Shown here: positions 11,696-22,565 of the stretch, one piece after another
Layout of the letters: every line of letters starts with the position of its first letter
Numbering within the stretch: the first letter of the stretch is position 1
From: Gnetum montanum
Taxonomy: Eukaryota; Streptophyta; Gnetopsida; Gnetales; Gnetaceae
Direction of reading: 5' to 3'
DNA: 64,000 nt
Assembly (NCBI GenBank): GCA_015680685.1
Contig: MNCI01003975.1
Location: forward strand, 2,411,095-2,475,094
The notes under the pieces: model-generated
Told to the model about the DNA's origin: nothing
What the model saw: the letters and a program-made list of their open reading frames with translations, nothing else
Databases searched by the model: none
Translations under genes and position numbers: made by a program

Positions 11696-12052
11696 TTATA
11701 CATACTCATCCTCATTACAACTATAAACAAGAATATCATCAAAAAATATAAAGCAACATTTACCAATCAACTCTTTCAACATATCATGCATTAACCTTAT
11801 AAAAGTAAATAACCACTCATACAACCCATCGAGAGTTTTAAAAGCAATATTCCACTCATCCCCAAGTCTAATTCTTATTTGAAGATAAACACTCTTTAAA
11901 TAAATCTTGGAAAATACTTTAGCATTAAAAAAAACATCAATAATTTCATCCATCCTAGGAATAGGTAATTGATACTTGATGTTTATCCTATTAATAATCC
12001 AAGAATCAATGTACACCCTCATCTCATTGCTATCTTTTTTAGGAACTAACAC
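11696..12052 (-). pseudogene. Gypsy copy 2 reverse transcriptase
   Basis: 118 codons. MLVPKKDSNEMRVYIDSWII and YQLPIPRMDEIIDVFFNAKV are the RT fingers. Next comes FSKIYLKSVYLQIRIRLGDE, where the first catalytic Asp of DL.SGYHQI has become Tyr. FIFFDDILVYS is the YxDD box. Compared with active elements the segment between DGLYEWL and HDMLKELIGK is shortened. Upstream sequence continues at 12809 beyond the solo LTR. Confidence 0.85.
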
Positions 12053-12083
12053 TATTGGTATTGCACATAGGAATATTGACTTC

Positions 12084-12803
12084 TGATGAGTGGCGAGGTA
12101 CCCCTACACTCCACCATATGAATACGAGCATACACGTGCGATCCGGTCGAACTCCGCAGACTAAATGCCTTAACACCACAAGAAACACTTGGGGTTAATC
12201 GTTCGTTGTCTTCCCAGGCTTGCTTGTATGTGTCACGGTGTATGGTTAAGCAAGTTTGAGGTATGTGATTTTTTTGGTATTTTCGGCTTATCTCCTATGC
12301 TATCAGGNNNNNNNNNNNNNNNNNNNNNNNNNNNNNNNNNNNNNNNNNNNNNNNNNNNNNNNNNNNNNNNNNNNNNNNNNNNNNNNNNNNNNNNNNNNNN
12401 NNNNNNNNNNNNNNNNNNNNNNNNNNNNNNNNNNNNNNNNNNNNNNNNNNNNNNNNNNNNNNNNNNGCACTAGGAAAGCAGGAAATAAAGCAATAAATGA
12501 AACCACGTACTGCAAGGTTTATCCAAACAAGTTCGTCTTTATTGCCGTACACAACTTGGGTTCAGGTTACAAGCTGCTCGAATAAAGAGCCGTTCACTCT
12601 AGGACTCCTACTGCGGGCACATGGGGAAAAATTCTAACTCTGGAGTGATCAATCTACCAGAGCTTCGCTATACTAGCCAGGATTGGGAAATGAAGGGAGT
12701 GCCGCCTCTTATTTATAGAAATGACGGCGGGACGCAATATCGTGTATGCGATATCGCAGGAGAAGACGCGATATCGCGGCCTAGTGCAAATCGCGTCTCA
12801 TCA
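12084..12803 (-). repeat. Solo LTR (TGATGAGTGG family) with TSD ACTTC
   Basis: The insertion runs from TGATGAGTGG to CGTCTCATCA and is flanked by identical ACTTC (12079-12083 and 12804-12808). Homology with the LTRs at 2563 and 39767 puts it on the minus strand. On that strand CTATAAATAAGAGG, about 100 bp from the start, is a good TATA box. No internal domain is present, so it is a solo LTR, but 159 unresolved bases (12308-12466) prevent a complete reading. It is CpG-rich (GCGATATCGC motifs) within AT-rich surroundings, which argues for a younger age. Confidence 0.85.
12308..12466. other. Assembly gap (N)
   Basis: 159 N within the solo LTR. Open frames drawn across it have no meaning. Confidence 0.99.
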
Positions 12804-12877
12804 ACTTCTTAATGAAAACATTTGAGAGTAATTCACTAACATGACTTGGGAAGATTCTTCCTCTGATGTGGAGTCAT

Positions 12878-13123
12878 CTAGTAGGCTCTCTTATTTGGTA
12901 TTGTTACCCCTAGTATGAAATCAATTTGATGTTGAATAAACCTCATAGGAGAAAGCCATTTCAATGTACCTTTGAACACATCAGCAAATTTTGGTGTCAA
13001 AGGTTGCACCACTACTATAAGTTCACTTGCTTGTTGCTTCTCACATGTTGTAATTATTAACATAAGAATAAAATCATGCCTAGCTGATTCATGAGCTTGA
13101 ACATATTCTTTCTCACTCAACAA
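12878..13123 (-). pseudogene. Gypsy copy 2 protease-RT linker
   Basis: The segment PLTPKFADVFKGTLKWLSPM then RFIQHQIDFILGVTIPNKRA is the characteristic linker before the RT (F.DVFP..LP.GLPP.R.IEH.IDL.PG...PN). It continues into the RT that lies on the other side of the solo LTR. Confidence 0.8.
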
Positions 13124-13136
13124 AATCTAAGATTCG

Positions 13137-13600
13137 ATAGTAGAAATATTTTCCTTAAATTATTGTAAAGATATGGGAATCAATTTGTAAATAACATCTA
13201 TCCTAGGTACAAACCAAAGATTTTTGTTCCCATCAAAAGTAGCCATATTGTTAAAGTTCCAATGTATAAGTAGACTTACATCAACACAATCAATTAGAAG
13301 AATATCACAAGATAAGATCCAATCCTAAAAGATAAAATATATATCTCTTACATTTCTTGATAATGATCTTTGGAAAGTCAATGAACTTTATAGGATCTTT
13401 GATGAGGAAATTTAAACAAACCGAATCTTTAGAAAGCCTTAGTAGAAATAACATTTTCTTGAGCTCTACCGTTAATGAGAATATGGATCCATTCCCAACT
13501 AGATAAACATCTAGTCCTAATTCTAAACAAAATTTTCCTATTAGGATCCTCAACATTGACATTTCCCATGATATCTTCAATCATAGATGCATTAGGATTA
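13137..13600 (-). pseudogene. Gypsy copy 2 aspartic protease region (degenerate)
   Basis: This lies between the zinc knuckle and the linker, the place of the protease. A 91-codon minus frame (13305-13580) is open, but a DTG/DSG triad is not visible. The assignment rests on position. Confidence 0.4.
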
Positions 13601-13680
13601 TCTTCACTTGTAAAGGTTGAAGAATTCTTCCCTATGGTTTAAAATTCCTATCTCTTGAAGGCTTTTGGCTTCTTGTATTC

Positions 13681-13735
13681 TCATTTCTTACAACACATTT
13701 CTTCATAATTAAAGCATTGTATCTTACCAACACCT
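13681..13735 (-). pseudogene. Gypsy copy 2 gag zinc knuckle (degenerate)
   Basis: The minus strand reads GKGVGKIQCFNYEEMCCKK, a decayed CCHC knuckle (CFNCGE.GH....C) with the second Cys replaced by Tyr. Upstream frames read as gag (FIARLKREYQQELTFYELKT, then a Lys-rich linker). Confidence 0.7.
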
Positions 13736-13739
13736 TTTC

Positions 13740-14870
13740 CCTTGAATGACTTATGTTAGGAAGACTTACTAGAATCCTCTTTTGGCTTCACTATGGTACC
13801 TTCTTTGGCATTCTTTTCCTTGAACTCCTTTTCACCTTTGGTAGGTTTGAAATCACAACCCTTTGAAGAAAATTTTGGATCACTTTTAGCATATTTGTAC
13901 AACTTCTTCTTAATTTTAAGAGATAACTCAAGGGACTCATCTAAAGTTTTGAGTTCATAGAATGTAAGCTCTTGTTGATACTCTCTCTTTAGTCTAGCAA
14001 TGAAATTTGATGCTTATTCAAACTCTAATCATTGCACCTTTGCTTGATGGAATACCTTGCAAAATTCCATACAATAGTCTTTAACATTTTTATCTACTTG
14101 TCTTAAATATTTGAGCCTTTCAATTGCTTCTTACCTATGTTGGAAATTATCAAGCTTTTAGTTTATCAAATATTACATAAGCAACTAATCTTTGATGGCT
14201 AATTCATGATAGATCACATAAGTATGGATTTTTCTTTTCCACCAAACTTGTACCATACCTACAATTTGGTTGCAACATATAACACTCTTTGCTTCTCATG
14301 AACATCTTTAAGTTCAAAATACTTATTATATTATCTTAAGCCAAGAAGTAAAGAAAATTATACCTTGCATATGATTAAAGGTTTTGATCTTAACATGTGG
14401 CATCTTTACAACTTGTCTAAATTCCTTGGGAAGAGTAATCTTTATTTCTTTTTCAATTTATCCTTGTTATCTTGAAACAAGCTTAATATTCCTTTCATTT
14501 AGATACTTGACCTTTCTGGTTGATGCATAACTCTTGAAGAATAATGGACTTCCTCTTCTTCAACTTTGTTCTCATCTTCAAAGTCTTCAAGATTAATGGG
14601 AATATCATCTTCTAAATCATGCATGGAATAATGACCATTAGAGGAATAAACTCTAGACCTTGCATCTTGCTTAGATCTTCTTGAAGATGATGGTTTGTTT
14701 TTCTCATCTTCTACTAGCTTATCAAGTTTCTCATCTTCTTGAAAAATTCCCTTCATCTCTTTCATGTCCTTGGAAAGAGATTGCATTATCTTCTTCTTGG
14801 ATACCCATAAGAGAAAATTGAAAACACATAAAACTATTACAATATTCACAACTAATTTTGAAATACCCAT
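13740..14870 (-). pseudogene. Gypsy copy 2 gag
   Basis: Minus-strand remains of gag. The N-terminal frame 14499-14870 is a Lys/Glu-rich 123-codon stretch with EMKGIFQEDEKLDKLVEDEK and acidic runs. The central capsid part (14000-14450) is broken into short frames. The leader to the primer-binding site follows at 14871-15164. Confidence 0.6.
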
Positions 14871-15164
14871 AATATGTAATAAATACCTAAAAAAAAATTA
14901 AGTTTAATGTAGAATGACACAAACCCTAGCTCAACTAGCCTCATGGGTATCACATATGGATGAAAATATCAAAACCTAAATTACTTTATCTCAATTCTAA
15001 GCTAAAGAAATTTTGTCAAATCCTAAGAAGAGTAGGAGAGAACAAAACCCAAATTGCAATTCTAGTACAATTAAAGGATGAGAATAAAATGAAAATTACC
15101 CAACTTAAGAATTGAAATGAGAAGATTACATTTACATGGATAAATTATTCTAAGAAGCAAACTC

Positions 15165-15180
15165 TCTTATATCAAATTGG
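15165..15180 (-). other. Primer-binding site of gypsy copy 2
   Basis: The minus strand reads AATTTGATATAAGAGAG, a changed version of the site at 8402. About 65 bp including this site are repeated directly (15155-15262), which leaves a second site-like block near 15235. Confidence 0.5.
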
Positions 15181-16075
15181 TGTAAACCCTAAGGAATCAA
15201 TTTGGTGAAAATTACCCTAAGAAACAAACTCTCTTATATCAATTTGGTGAAAATTACCCAATTCCCTTAAAAACCACCTTGTATGGAATCAAAAGAGAAC
15301 AAAGCATAAACAAGAAAGAACACTTCTTTATTTAATGCCAAAAGTATAATACAAATGTTGGAAGTACAACAGAATCAAGGATCTAGAACAAGACACAATA
15401 TAATCCTCTCTCACTCTCGTAATCCTTAAGATAAATGCTTAAGGTAATAAAACTCAAAGGGACCCAATAATTTAGACACTATTCTCTACTTAAGAGCTTC
15501 CAATGCTATGTCAAATAGGGCCTAAACACCTTAGAAGCATCCCTAGTCTTTATATAGTCTTAGGTGATTGTTCATCCACCTCTTGAAATTTGCATCTTTT
15601 AAAATTTTGATTTTTTTCGAGACTATGAGTATCAATGCATTATAACAGCTTGCATCTTGTAAACTACGATGGGACTATGGCTCATAGCCCTTTGCATTGG
15701 TAAATCATGCCAAATTTTAAACACTATTTCTCTTAGGACTATAACTAAACTATGATAGTTAGGAGGTTGCAGTTCACTAGTTTTGGAACTAGACTATGGC
15801 TCACACTCTTAGACTATGGCCTTCAACATTTGCATTAGTATTGCACTCTACTAAGAACCTAAAACATGAGAGATGTATCCTTGGGTAACCAACTATGATA
15901 GACTACAATTCACAATCACTTATAGTTATAAACTATGACCTCTGGTAAATCCACAATGGCCTCATAGTTGCTTGCTTAGCCCAAGAAAACATCATAAATG
16001 ACTCCAAATCAAAAAATCAACCACAATTATTTGACCCTATGACTCCTAAGGATACTAAAGATGTAGACCACATCA
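15181..16075 (-). repeat. 5' LTR of gypsy copy 2
   Basis: Partner of 8671-9456. Shared blocks include AGAACACTTCTTTATT, AATCCTCTCTCACTCT, TCTTTATATAG and CATAAATGACTCCAAAT. It ends ATGTAGACCACATCA at 16075. No matching 5-bp duplication was found outside the pair, so the outer borders are provisional. Confidence 0.75.
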
Positions 16076-16660
16076 AACACGTGCACTAACGTTCTCATCA
16101 AGGTAAGCATAAGACAATAGTCCCAGAAAATAGTCCTAAGACTATTTCAAGATACTGTAAAGATAAGAAACATAGTAAAGAAATCTTCTAATGAATTCTT
16201 TCTAGATTTATGTAACACTTCTTCTAACCATTAGTCTTGCCTCTACATTGGTCTTCATTTTTTATTTTTAACTTTTGAAAAAAATCACTTTTTTGCTAAT
16301 TGCAAGTGACTGCAACTCATAACCTCTCATAGTTTAGATCGGCTATGACTAGTTATGGCTTACAATCAACTAATACTAGTGAAACATGAAAAATTATATA
16401 GTTGTAAAAGTTAATACAAAAAAATAGGAAATGAAAACTATGAGCCAAGAAAGAAGGGCATGTGACAAACATGTTTAGCATGCCTATTTCACCATAATTA
16501 TTGTTTACCATGAAGTATGAATATAAGAAAATAGTCTAAACCCTCTTTTATCTCTTTATCTTTTCAAAAGAGTCCCACCATTACTCGGGCAACACAAGCA
16601 GTGGGACACTTTTCTTTAAATAATATTAATAAAAATATTGCTACACAACTTTTTAATGAA
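16076..16660. other. AT-rich flank with possible LTR scrap
   Basis: Parts of 16240-16400 (GCAAGTGACTGCAACTCATA, CTATGACTAGTTATGGC) faintly recall the ACTATG-rich half of the adjacent LTR. No coding feature was seen. Confidence 0.3.
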
Positions 16661-17271
16661 GCTTGTTAGCATAGTGGTAATATTACTTCCCATAAAATAG
16701 AAGGTCCTTGGTTTAATTCTAATTATTCTTTGTCTATCTTTATATATGTATATATATATATATAAGCTATTTTACATTTTATTTTTTGTCTATTTACTTT
16801 TCATATGTGTATGTCTCTTTGTCACTTTATTGTTAGTCTTCATTTGTCATTGTTTACATTTTATTTTTTGTCTATTTACTTTTCGTATTTGTCTATCTCT
16901 TTATCATTTTGTTGTCCATCTTCATTTGTCATTGTTTACATTTTATTTTTCATCTTTGTTTGTCTCTTTGTCATTTTATTCTTTATCTTGATTTCAAATT
17001 GTTTGCATTTTATTCTTCATTCATTTATTTGTCATGTGCCATCAAAATAATAAGGTGCTACCCTAATGAAATATGCTTGATTTGAAGCTCTAAGTCTACC
17101 AATGTTGGTCCCAAGCCCAAATACGAATGAAGGAGGATTAGCATCATGTTGATAGTCAACTTTAAAAGCCTGTCAAATCTCATGGATGCGTTTCTTTTTT
17201 AAATTATGGCAAAAAATGACTCATGTAGCTAACCCCATTTTGTTGGGATAAGGCTAGGATGATAATGATAT
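16661..17271 (+). mobile_element. tRNA-derived SINE with RTE-type tail
   Basis: The head has a pol III A box (TTAGCATAGTGGTAA, 16666-16680) and a B box (GGTTTAATTCT, 16710-16720) at tRNA spacing. The distal body has GGTCCCAAGCCCAAATACGA, a block also seen in plant RTE LINEs and Au-type SINEs. The tail, TAACCCCATTTTGTTGGGAT then AAGGCTAGGATGATAATGAT, is the RTE-type 3' end. An AT-rich minisatellite (16778-17030) separates head and body, making it about three times the usual SINE length. Confidence 0.7.
16778..17030. repeat. Tandem repeat of about 78 bp inside the SINE
   Basis: About 3.2 imperfect copies of a T-rich unit containing TTTACATTTTATTTTTTGTC and TCATTTGTCATTG. Two overlapping spurious plus-strand frames of 81 codons arise from it. 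Confidence 0.8.
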
Positions 17272-17679
17272 CTATAATTTGGTTGAGACAATCTTACAAA
17301 AACTAAGTTATATTTTAGTTCATCTACTACATTGAAAATTATCCAATTTGCCATTTTAGTAGATTCAATGTATTCTATAATAATTTTGATCATATCATTA
17401 CAATTGCATGATGAGAGGGATAACTAATTCCAAGTTTGGTAATAAATCTTATGATGCAAAATATTTCTAAATTCTTGTAGATTGTTTTTTTCCATGCATG
17501 CTTCCCTTGTCTTTCCAAATTTCATTTATTGTACATTGTAATAAAAAAACATAAACATATAAGCTGACTAGCCTTAGTGGTGAATTCTCTTATTGGTTTG
17601 TCGATCTCAAGGTTTATTTGTAGAGTTATTATTGTAGAAATTTTTTTTGATGAGAAATGATGTGAAGATGGAAAATACT

Positions 17680-18500
17680 AATGTCTCTCAAATTGTAGAA
17701 ATTATGAAGAATTATATGAATCCCTATCAAAACATATCACCTTACAATACATATGTCTACATATTATTGAATTTATTTACCTAAATAAGAATTTTACACC
17801 AATAATTCATGCTATCGTTGAATGTCATAATTTTAATGTTTTGGATGCCCACTATTTTTCTAAATCTTTTTTACTTGTCAAACTAGCCAATTTTGAAATC
17901 TTTGAGAAATCATTGGATCTTAAAGTTTTTATGGCCAACATAATACTTTTATTGTTCACAAGTGGAAAGTGGATTTTGACCCTTATTCTTGTTAGTACTT
18001 CAAAATTTCTTGCTAGATTGAATTAGAAAATCTTCCTTTTATTTTTTTAAAATATTGAAAGAAAAATTATTAGTAGCATTGGCATAATTATGAAAACATA
18101 GACAAAACATTACTAAATAGTGTCTAGGGTCCATGCGATTTTATAGAGATTAATTTACAACAAAATAAGATAGAATTGAAATTTGCATATTATAATTTAT
18201 GAGGATATTATAGCTATTATCATCATAAAGGCCATGTTATTGGAATATGTTCTATTCTCAATAAAAAGTTGTTCATGAGAAAAAGAAATAACAATTTTCA
18301 GAAAAGGCAAATAATAGTAGTTTTTCACAAGCACAAATAAAATCTTTCTTAATAAGTTCTCAACCTTTTGCTAATCCTTTTAATTCTAAAGATGCTAATA
18401 AACTTTTGATATCTAAAGAGAATTACTCTTTAAACAAACAAGAAATTTGTAGCAAAGACCAGTGATGAAAATACTGATTCAGATGGCATTCACTTAGTAT
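17680..18500 (+). pseudogene. L1 ORF1 remains (DUF4283-like plus zinc knuckle)
   Basis: HKWKVDFDPYS near 17960 and IEINLQQNKIEI near 18140 fit plant L1 ORF1 (W..DFDP; R.C.EIDL). HHKGHVIGICS near 18220 is a CCHC knuckle with its first two Cys lost. Confidence 0.6.
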
Positions 18501-18930
18501 AATACAAAAAGAAAAGGCCCACAAATATTGCTTTCAATTTAATAACCCAAAATATATTTCATTTTCTCTCTACTTCTACTACTGCTCCAAATGTTTTTTT
18601 TATTGGATAATGTATTTATAGACATGAATTGTGAGATAAATGCTAAGTTTAAAAAATCAAGAATGAGGGCCTTCTCCCCAGAAAAACCATAAACCAATCC
18701 ATATCTATTATGTGGCCAATGCATGGTAGATGAGAGTATGCATGGCATACATACATACCCACACAAAGTGCTCCAGCTTATGCATGTGAGGAAAAATTCC
18801 AAGTGATGAAAAAATTCTTTGTAAAATTAAGGAATTGAACACTCAACCTTACACTTATTATTGCAATTGTGTATGATTATTCTACGTAGGCTGGTTGACA
18901 TATAAATTAATTTTTGTATTATTTAAACAT

Positions 18931-19000
18931 GTGTCTTTGGGTCCCACCCCTACTTACTAGTGGGCGCCTGTTGGCAAGTAAGGGTGGGACCCAAGGACAT
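18931..19000. repeat. Perfect-stem inverted repeat (hairpin)
   Basis: GGGTCCCACCCCTACTTAC on the left pairs with GTAAGGGTGGGACCC on the right around a loop of roughly 20 bases, and the stem extends with TGTC(C)TTTGG/CCAAGGACAT. It lies between the ORF1 and endonuclease remains of the LINE and does not belong to either. Confidence 0.7.
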
Positions 19001-19084
19001 ACATAAGTAATGATCAAGATGGTCATAGAATGTACATGGATGGGTCACATGAACTAACCCATGAACTAATGTGGATTGGTTTTC

Positions 19085-19740
19085 CCTTCTCCCCTACATC
19101 TCAATGGTAATTTTATCATGGAATGTTTAGGCCTTTTTAATAGGTCTTAAGCAAAGATTACTAGGAAGTACTTTTCAAACTAGCATTTATCTATAGATTT
19201 TCTTTTCCTACAAGAAATTAAGATTTTAGTGCATGATATTAGTTTTATTAGTAAATGCATTTTAAAATACTATATTTTTTTCTACTACTCATGAAGTTAA
19301 TAAAGGAGGTGTTGCTATTCTTATTAATAAAAATTGGACTAGAAAAGTTTTGATATTCAGTTTTGATAACCTCTAAAGAGTGAATTCTATTAATTGTCAT
19401 GGTGAAAAAGAAGACTTTGAACTTTGTAATATTTTTGCTTCTAGTAATTTAAAATATAAATAAGAGGTTTGAAAATATTTTCTATCTATGCCTAAATTTC
19501 CTTGGATTATTGGAGTCAATTTTAATATGGTTAAAAGTGATTTAGATAAACTTGATGGTCTTCCCCTTGATACATCTTCTTAAGAAAAAGAAGATTGGTG
19601 CAATTTTAAAGAAAAATATTTTTTTTCAAATATTAGTTCTTTATTTTCACATCATTTAAATGAGATGCATTATACTTGGTGTAATTGTCAATAAGAAAAT
19701 GATAGAATTTATTATTAACTTAAGAGATTTTACATCTCTA
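19085..19740 (+). pseudogene. L1 endonuclease remains
   Basis: ILSWNV near 19111, EVNKGGVAILINKNWTRKVL near 19290, and PWIIGVNFNMVKSDLDKLDG near 19500 correspond to the SWN(V/C)RG, GGVAIL and GDFN motifs of the APE domain. HLNEMHYTWCN near 19650 fits the distal YTWSN motif. Confidence 0.75.
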
Positions 19741-20489
19741 TTGTTTCCTTTTAGAAGCTTATAAGAAAAGTAGAAGTGCACATACATGCTACTTTGTTAG
19801 ACTATTTTCCTATTAGCATTTATCTTTCTAGAATTAATTATTGCTTCTTTTAAAGGCATGAGCTTTTACATATGAATGCTAATATATTCACAAGATTCAC
19901 TGAGAAAAATATCTTGAAGTCTTTATGAAATGCATAAAAAAAGCCTACTAGTAATATTGGTTGGATTGATTAGTGATAGTGAACTACTTGTAGAGTCAGA
20001 AATTATGCTAGATTATTTGAAAAGTAATTTGCCAAGCGTAAGCATCAAGTTGAAGAAGGTATTTTAGAATTTGTCAAGCAAATGTAAATTTTCTAAGATT
20101 AAAATCTATTTGCTTTTGAAACTCAAAAAGTCTAGACTAAAGATCATTATGCTAAATAATGTTGGGATGCTTTTAAAACTAAAAGTGTTCTCACTAAAAT
20201 TTGCATGGGTTGGCTAAAAAAATGGGAAGATGAACATTGAAAGGAATTTTTTAAATTTCTAAAAGGAAAGGGCCAATTACTGGAATTACTTTATATAAAT
20301 GATTCCATTATTCCAAATCCTATGACTATGAACAATTTTTTGTGAAATCATTTTTCTTCTATTTTTTCTTCAAAAGGTTTTAGTAATGAATCCTTTTAGG
20401 CTTTTAGTATGCATATTCTTCATCTTATAATAGAAGCACACCAAAGTATTCTTTAAGTAGAAATTATAGTAGAAGAAATCAAAGCAATG

Positions 20490-21450
20490 ACCTTTAGTTT
20501 AGGAGATGGTAAAGCTCTTGGTTTTGATAGTTTTCTAATTGAATTTTTTTAAGAAGCATTAGGGTATTGTTAAAGATGATCTCTTTCATGTTTTCTAAGA
20601 AGCCATTAAAATGTTTCTCTTGGTAAAAATAGTAATAAAAGTATGATTCATTTTCTTCCTAAGAATGGCAATCTTCAACACATTGGTAATTGAAGGTCTA
20701 TTACTTTTCTTAATGATACTTATAAAATTTTAGCTAAATTCATGGCTTGCTGAATTTAGAAAGTTATGGAAAATATCATTAGACCCAAGTAGATTGACTT
20801 TTTTAAAGGTAGAAATATCTTAAATAATGCTATTATAGCTTGGAGGGGAATGCAGTAGACTTTTAATACCAACCAAGGCATTACTTTTATTAAGTTAGAT
20901 TATGTTAAAACTTATGATACGATTGAATGGAATTTTATTATTTCTTATCGATTTTGTGATTATTTTATTCATTTTGTCCATACCCTACTCACTAATACTA
21001 ATGCTAAAGTTGCTACTAATTTTAGACTAACTTCCTTCTTTTCTCTTCAATAGTCAATTTACCAAGATTGTTTTCTAGCTCCCTATCTTTTTATTATTCC
21101 TATAGACTCTCTTTCACATAATCTACATTATAATCATTAAAGGAATATTATTAAGGGGATTTCAATTGATGATTAAGGTATGCAATTGCTTAAACATGCA
21201 CTTTGTAGATAATTATTTTTTTTTTATGATTAACAATTTTTTACAACATATTAATATTCTTTTATCTAGAGTGGAGGAATAGTGCATGTTATTAGGATCT
21301 TAGATCAATTGGTAAAAATCTACTATTTATTGTAATGGTAATATTGATAAGTATGTTATTCTCAAGTCTTCAAATATCTTGAAAAAATATTTTATCTTCA
21401 AAATTTTAGGAATACATTTTTCTTTTGAGCCAATCTTACTATTTTGTGGA
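20490..21450 (+). pseudogene. L1 reverse transcriptase remains
   Basis: GDGKALGFDSFLIEFF fits GKSPGPDGFP.EFY. IHFLPKNGNLQHIGN and RSITFLNDTYKILAKFMA fit I.LIPK....I.DFRPITLLN..YKI.AK.LA. FFKGRNILNNAI fits F..GR.I..N. The FADD box region near 21205 is degraded. Confidence 0.8.
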
Positions 21451-22333
21451 ATTATGTGGTTGACATAATTGAAAAGAAGCTTGATAAATAAAAAGAAAAA
21501 GAGTTCACCCTTATTGGCAAAGTTTAAATTATTAAGTAAATGCTTTAATTAACTCATGTTTATTACTTTAGTTGTTGGGCTTAAAACTTCTTAAGATAGA
21601 AATGATCATATTATTTGTTGATTTCTTTGGTCTACTAAGCAACATTAAAAGGTTTTTTTGGAGTTGCTTGGGATATTTGCACTAGTACCAAAAAAGATGA
21701 AGGACTTGGCTTCACTAATTATTATAAGTAGGGTATTTCTCTTACAACAAAATGGATTGCAAACTATATTAATGGAGATGATGTTTGAATGTTTCTTTTA
21801 AGAAATAGACTTATGTAAGGAAAACCTAAAAATGATAATAGTTAGTCTTCTAATAACTTTCTTTATTGTTTTTTTTGCTTTAGACTATTTTCTATTATTG
21901 GTTGTTCAATTCTTAAACAAATTTGGAAGACATGGAGAAAGCTTTGTAAATATTGGAATTAAAATCATATTGCAATTTCAAAATATATGCTTAAGTAAAT
22001 TAGCCCATGGTAGCTTCCTTTTAATAAAGGTGCTTTGGCTACCAATGTGTCTAAATTGTGTACCAGTTGGAGTAAATTTGATAACATTGTAATTTCTTGT
22101 CTACATATGCATAATAAATAGATTACTTGGAATTGAGCTTCTACCCTTTATGGTTTGAATAGAAAAAGGAAAAAAAATTGAAAAATTAATTTTTAATCTT
22201 AAGAATTTATGTAAAGTTTATAATAGTTTGCATTAGGCTTTTTCAAATATTTTTTAGAAAGATGGTGTCATTATCAGTCATAATTCGATAACGCTAATTT
22301 TGTACACGTTGACTAACATTGACTTTTTCAAAG

Positions 22334-22540
22334 GCCATTTCAGTAATGCAACTTTGTGCATAACACTGAGGTGTAACAAAAATTTTAGAAGGCCATTTCA
22401 GTAAGGCTCACACATATGACTTTCCCACAAGCCATTTCAGTAACGCAACTTTATGCATAACACTCACACGTATGACTTTCCCACAAGCCATTTCAGTAAC
22501 GCACCTTTCCCACAAGCCATTTCAGTAACGCAGCTTTGTG
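22334..22540. repeat. Short repeat array with core CATTTCAGTAACGCA
   Basis: Five copies of GCCATTTCAGTAA(C/T)GCA-type units, three preceded by CCCACAA and three followed by TTTGTGCATAAC/TTTATGCATAAC. Spacing is irregular (about 27 to 59 bp). Confidence 0.8.
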
Positions 22541-22565
22541 CATAACGCTGATATTGCATACTTCT

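Larger units (their letters stand above)
9457..15164 (-). mobile_element. Internal region of Ty3/gypsy copy 2 (gag-pol, decayed)
   Basis: Minus-strand order from 14870 down: gag, zinc knuckle, protease region, linker, RT, RNase H, integrase with H2C2 and core, and a chromodomain-like C-terminus. This order fits a chromovirus-type Ty3/gypsy element. Each domain survives as a short frame separated by stops. A solo LTR (12084-12803) interrupts the RT near its start. Flanking LTRs are at 8671-9456 and about 15181-16075. The element is dead, and its AT-rich composition is typical of old methylated copies. Confidence 0.8.
17275..22260 (+). mobile_element. L1-type LINE, heavily decayed
   Basis: This is about 5 kb of plus-strand remains in L1 order: an ORF1 with a DUF4283-like region and CCHC knuckle (17680-18500), an APE endonuclease (19085-19740), a reverse transcriptase (20490-21450) and a distal region like zf-RVT (21950-22140). 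Stops occur about every 20-40 codons. Composition is very AT-rich, as expected from long cytosine deamination. Neither a poly(A) tail nor a TSD was found, so both ends are approximate. Confidence 0.75.

Noticed and set aside
12189-12585. Frames spanning the N gap
   Set aside because: Most codons are N; the flanks belong to a solo LTR.
16746-17050. Two overlapping Phe/Leu/Ser-rich 81-codon frames that look like membrane proteins
   Set aside because: They are translations of the T-rich tandem repeat inside a SINE.
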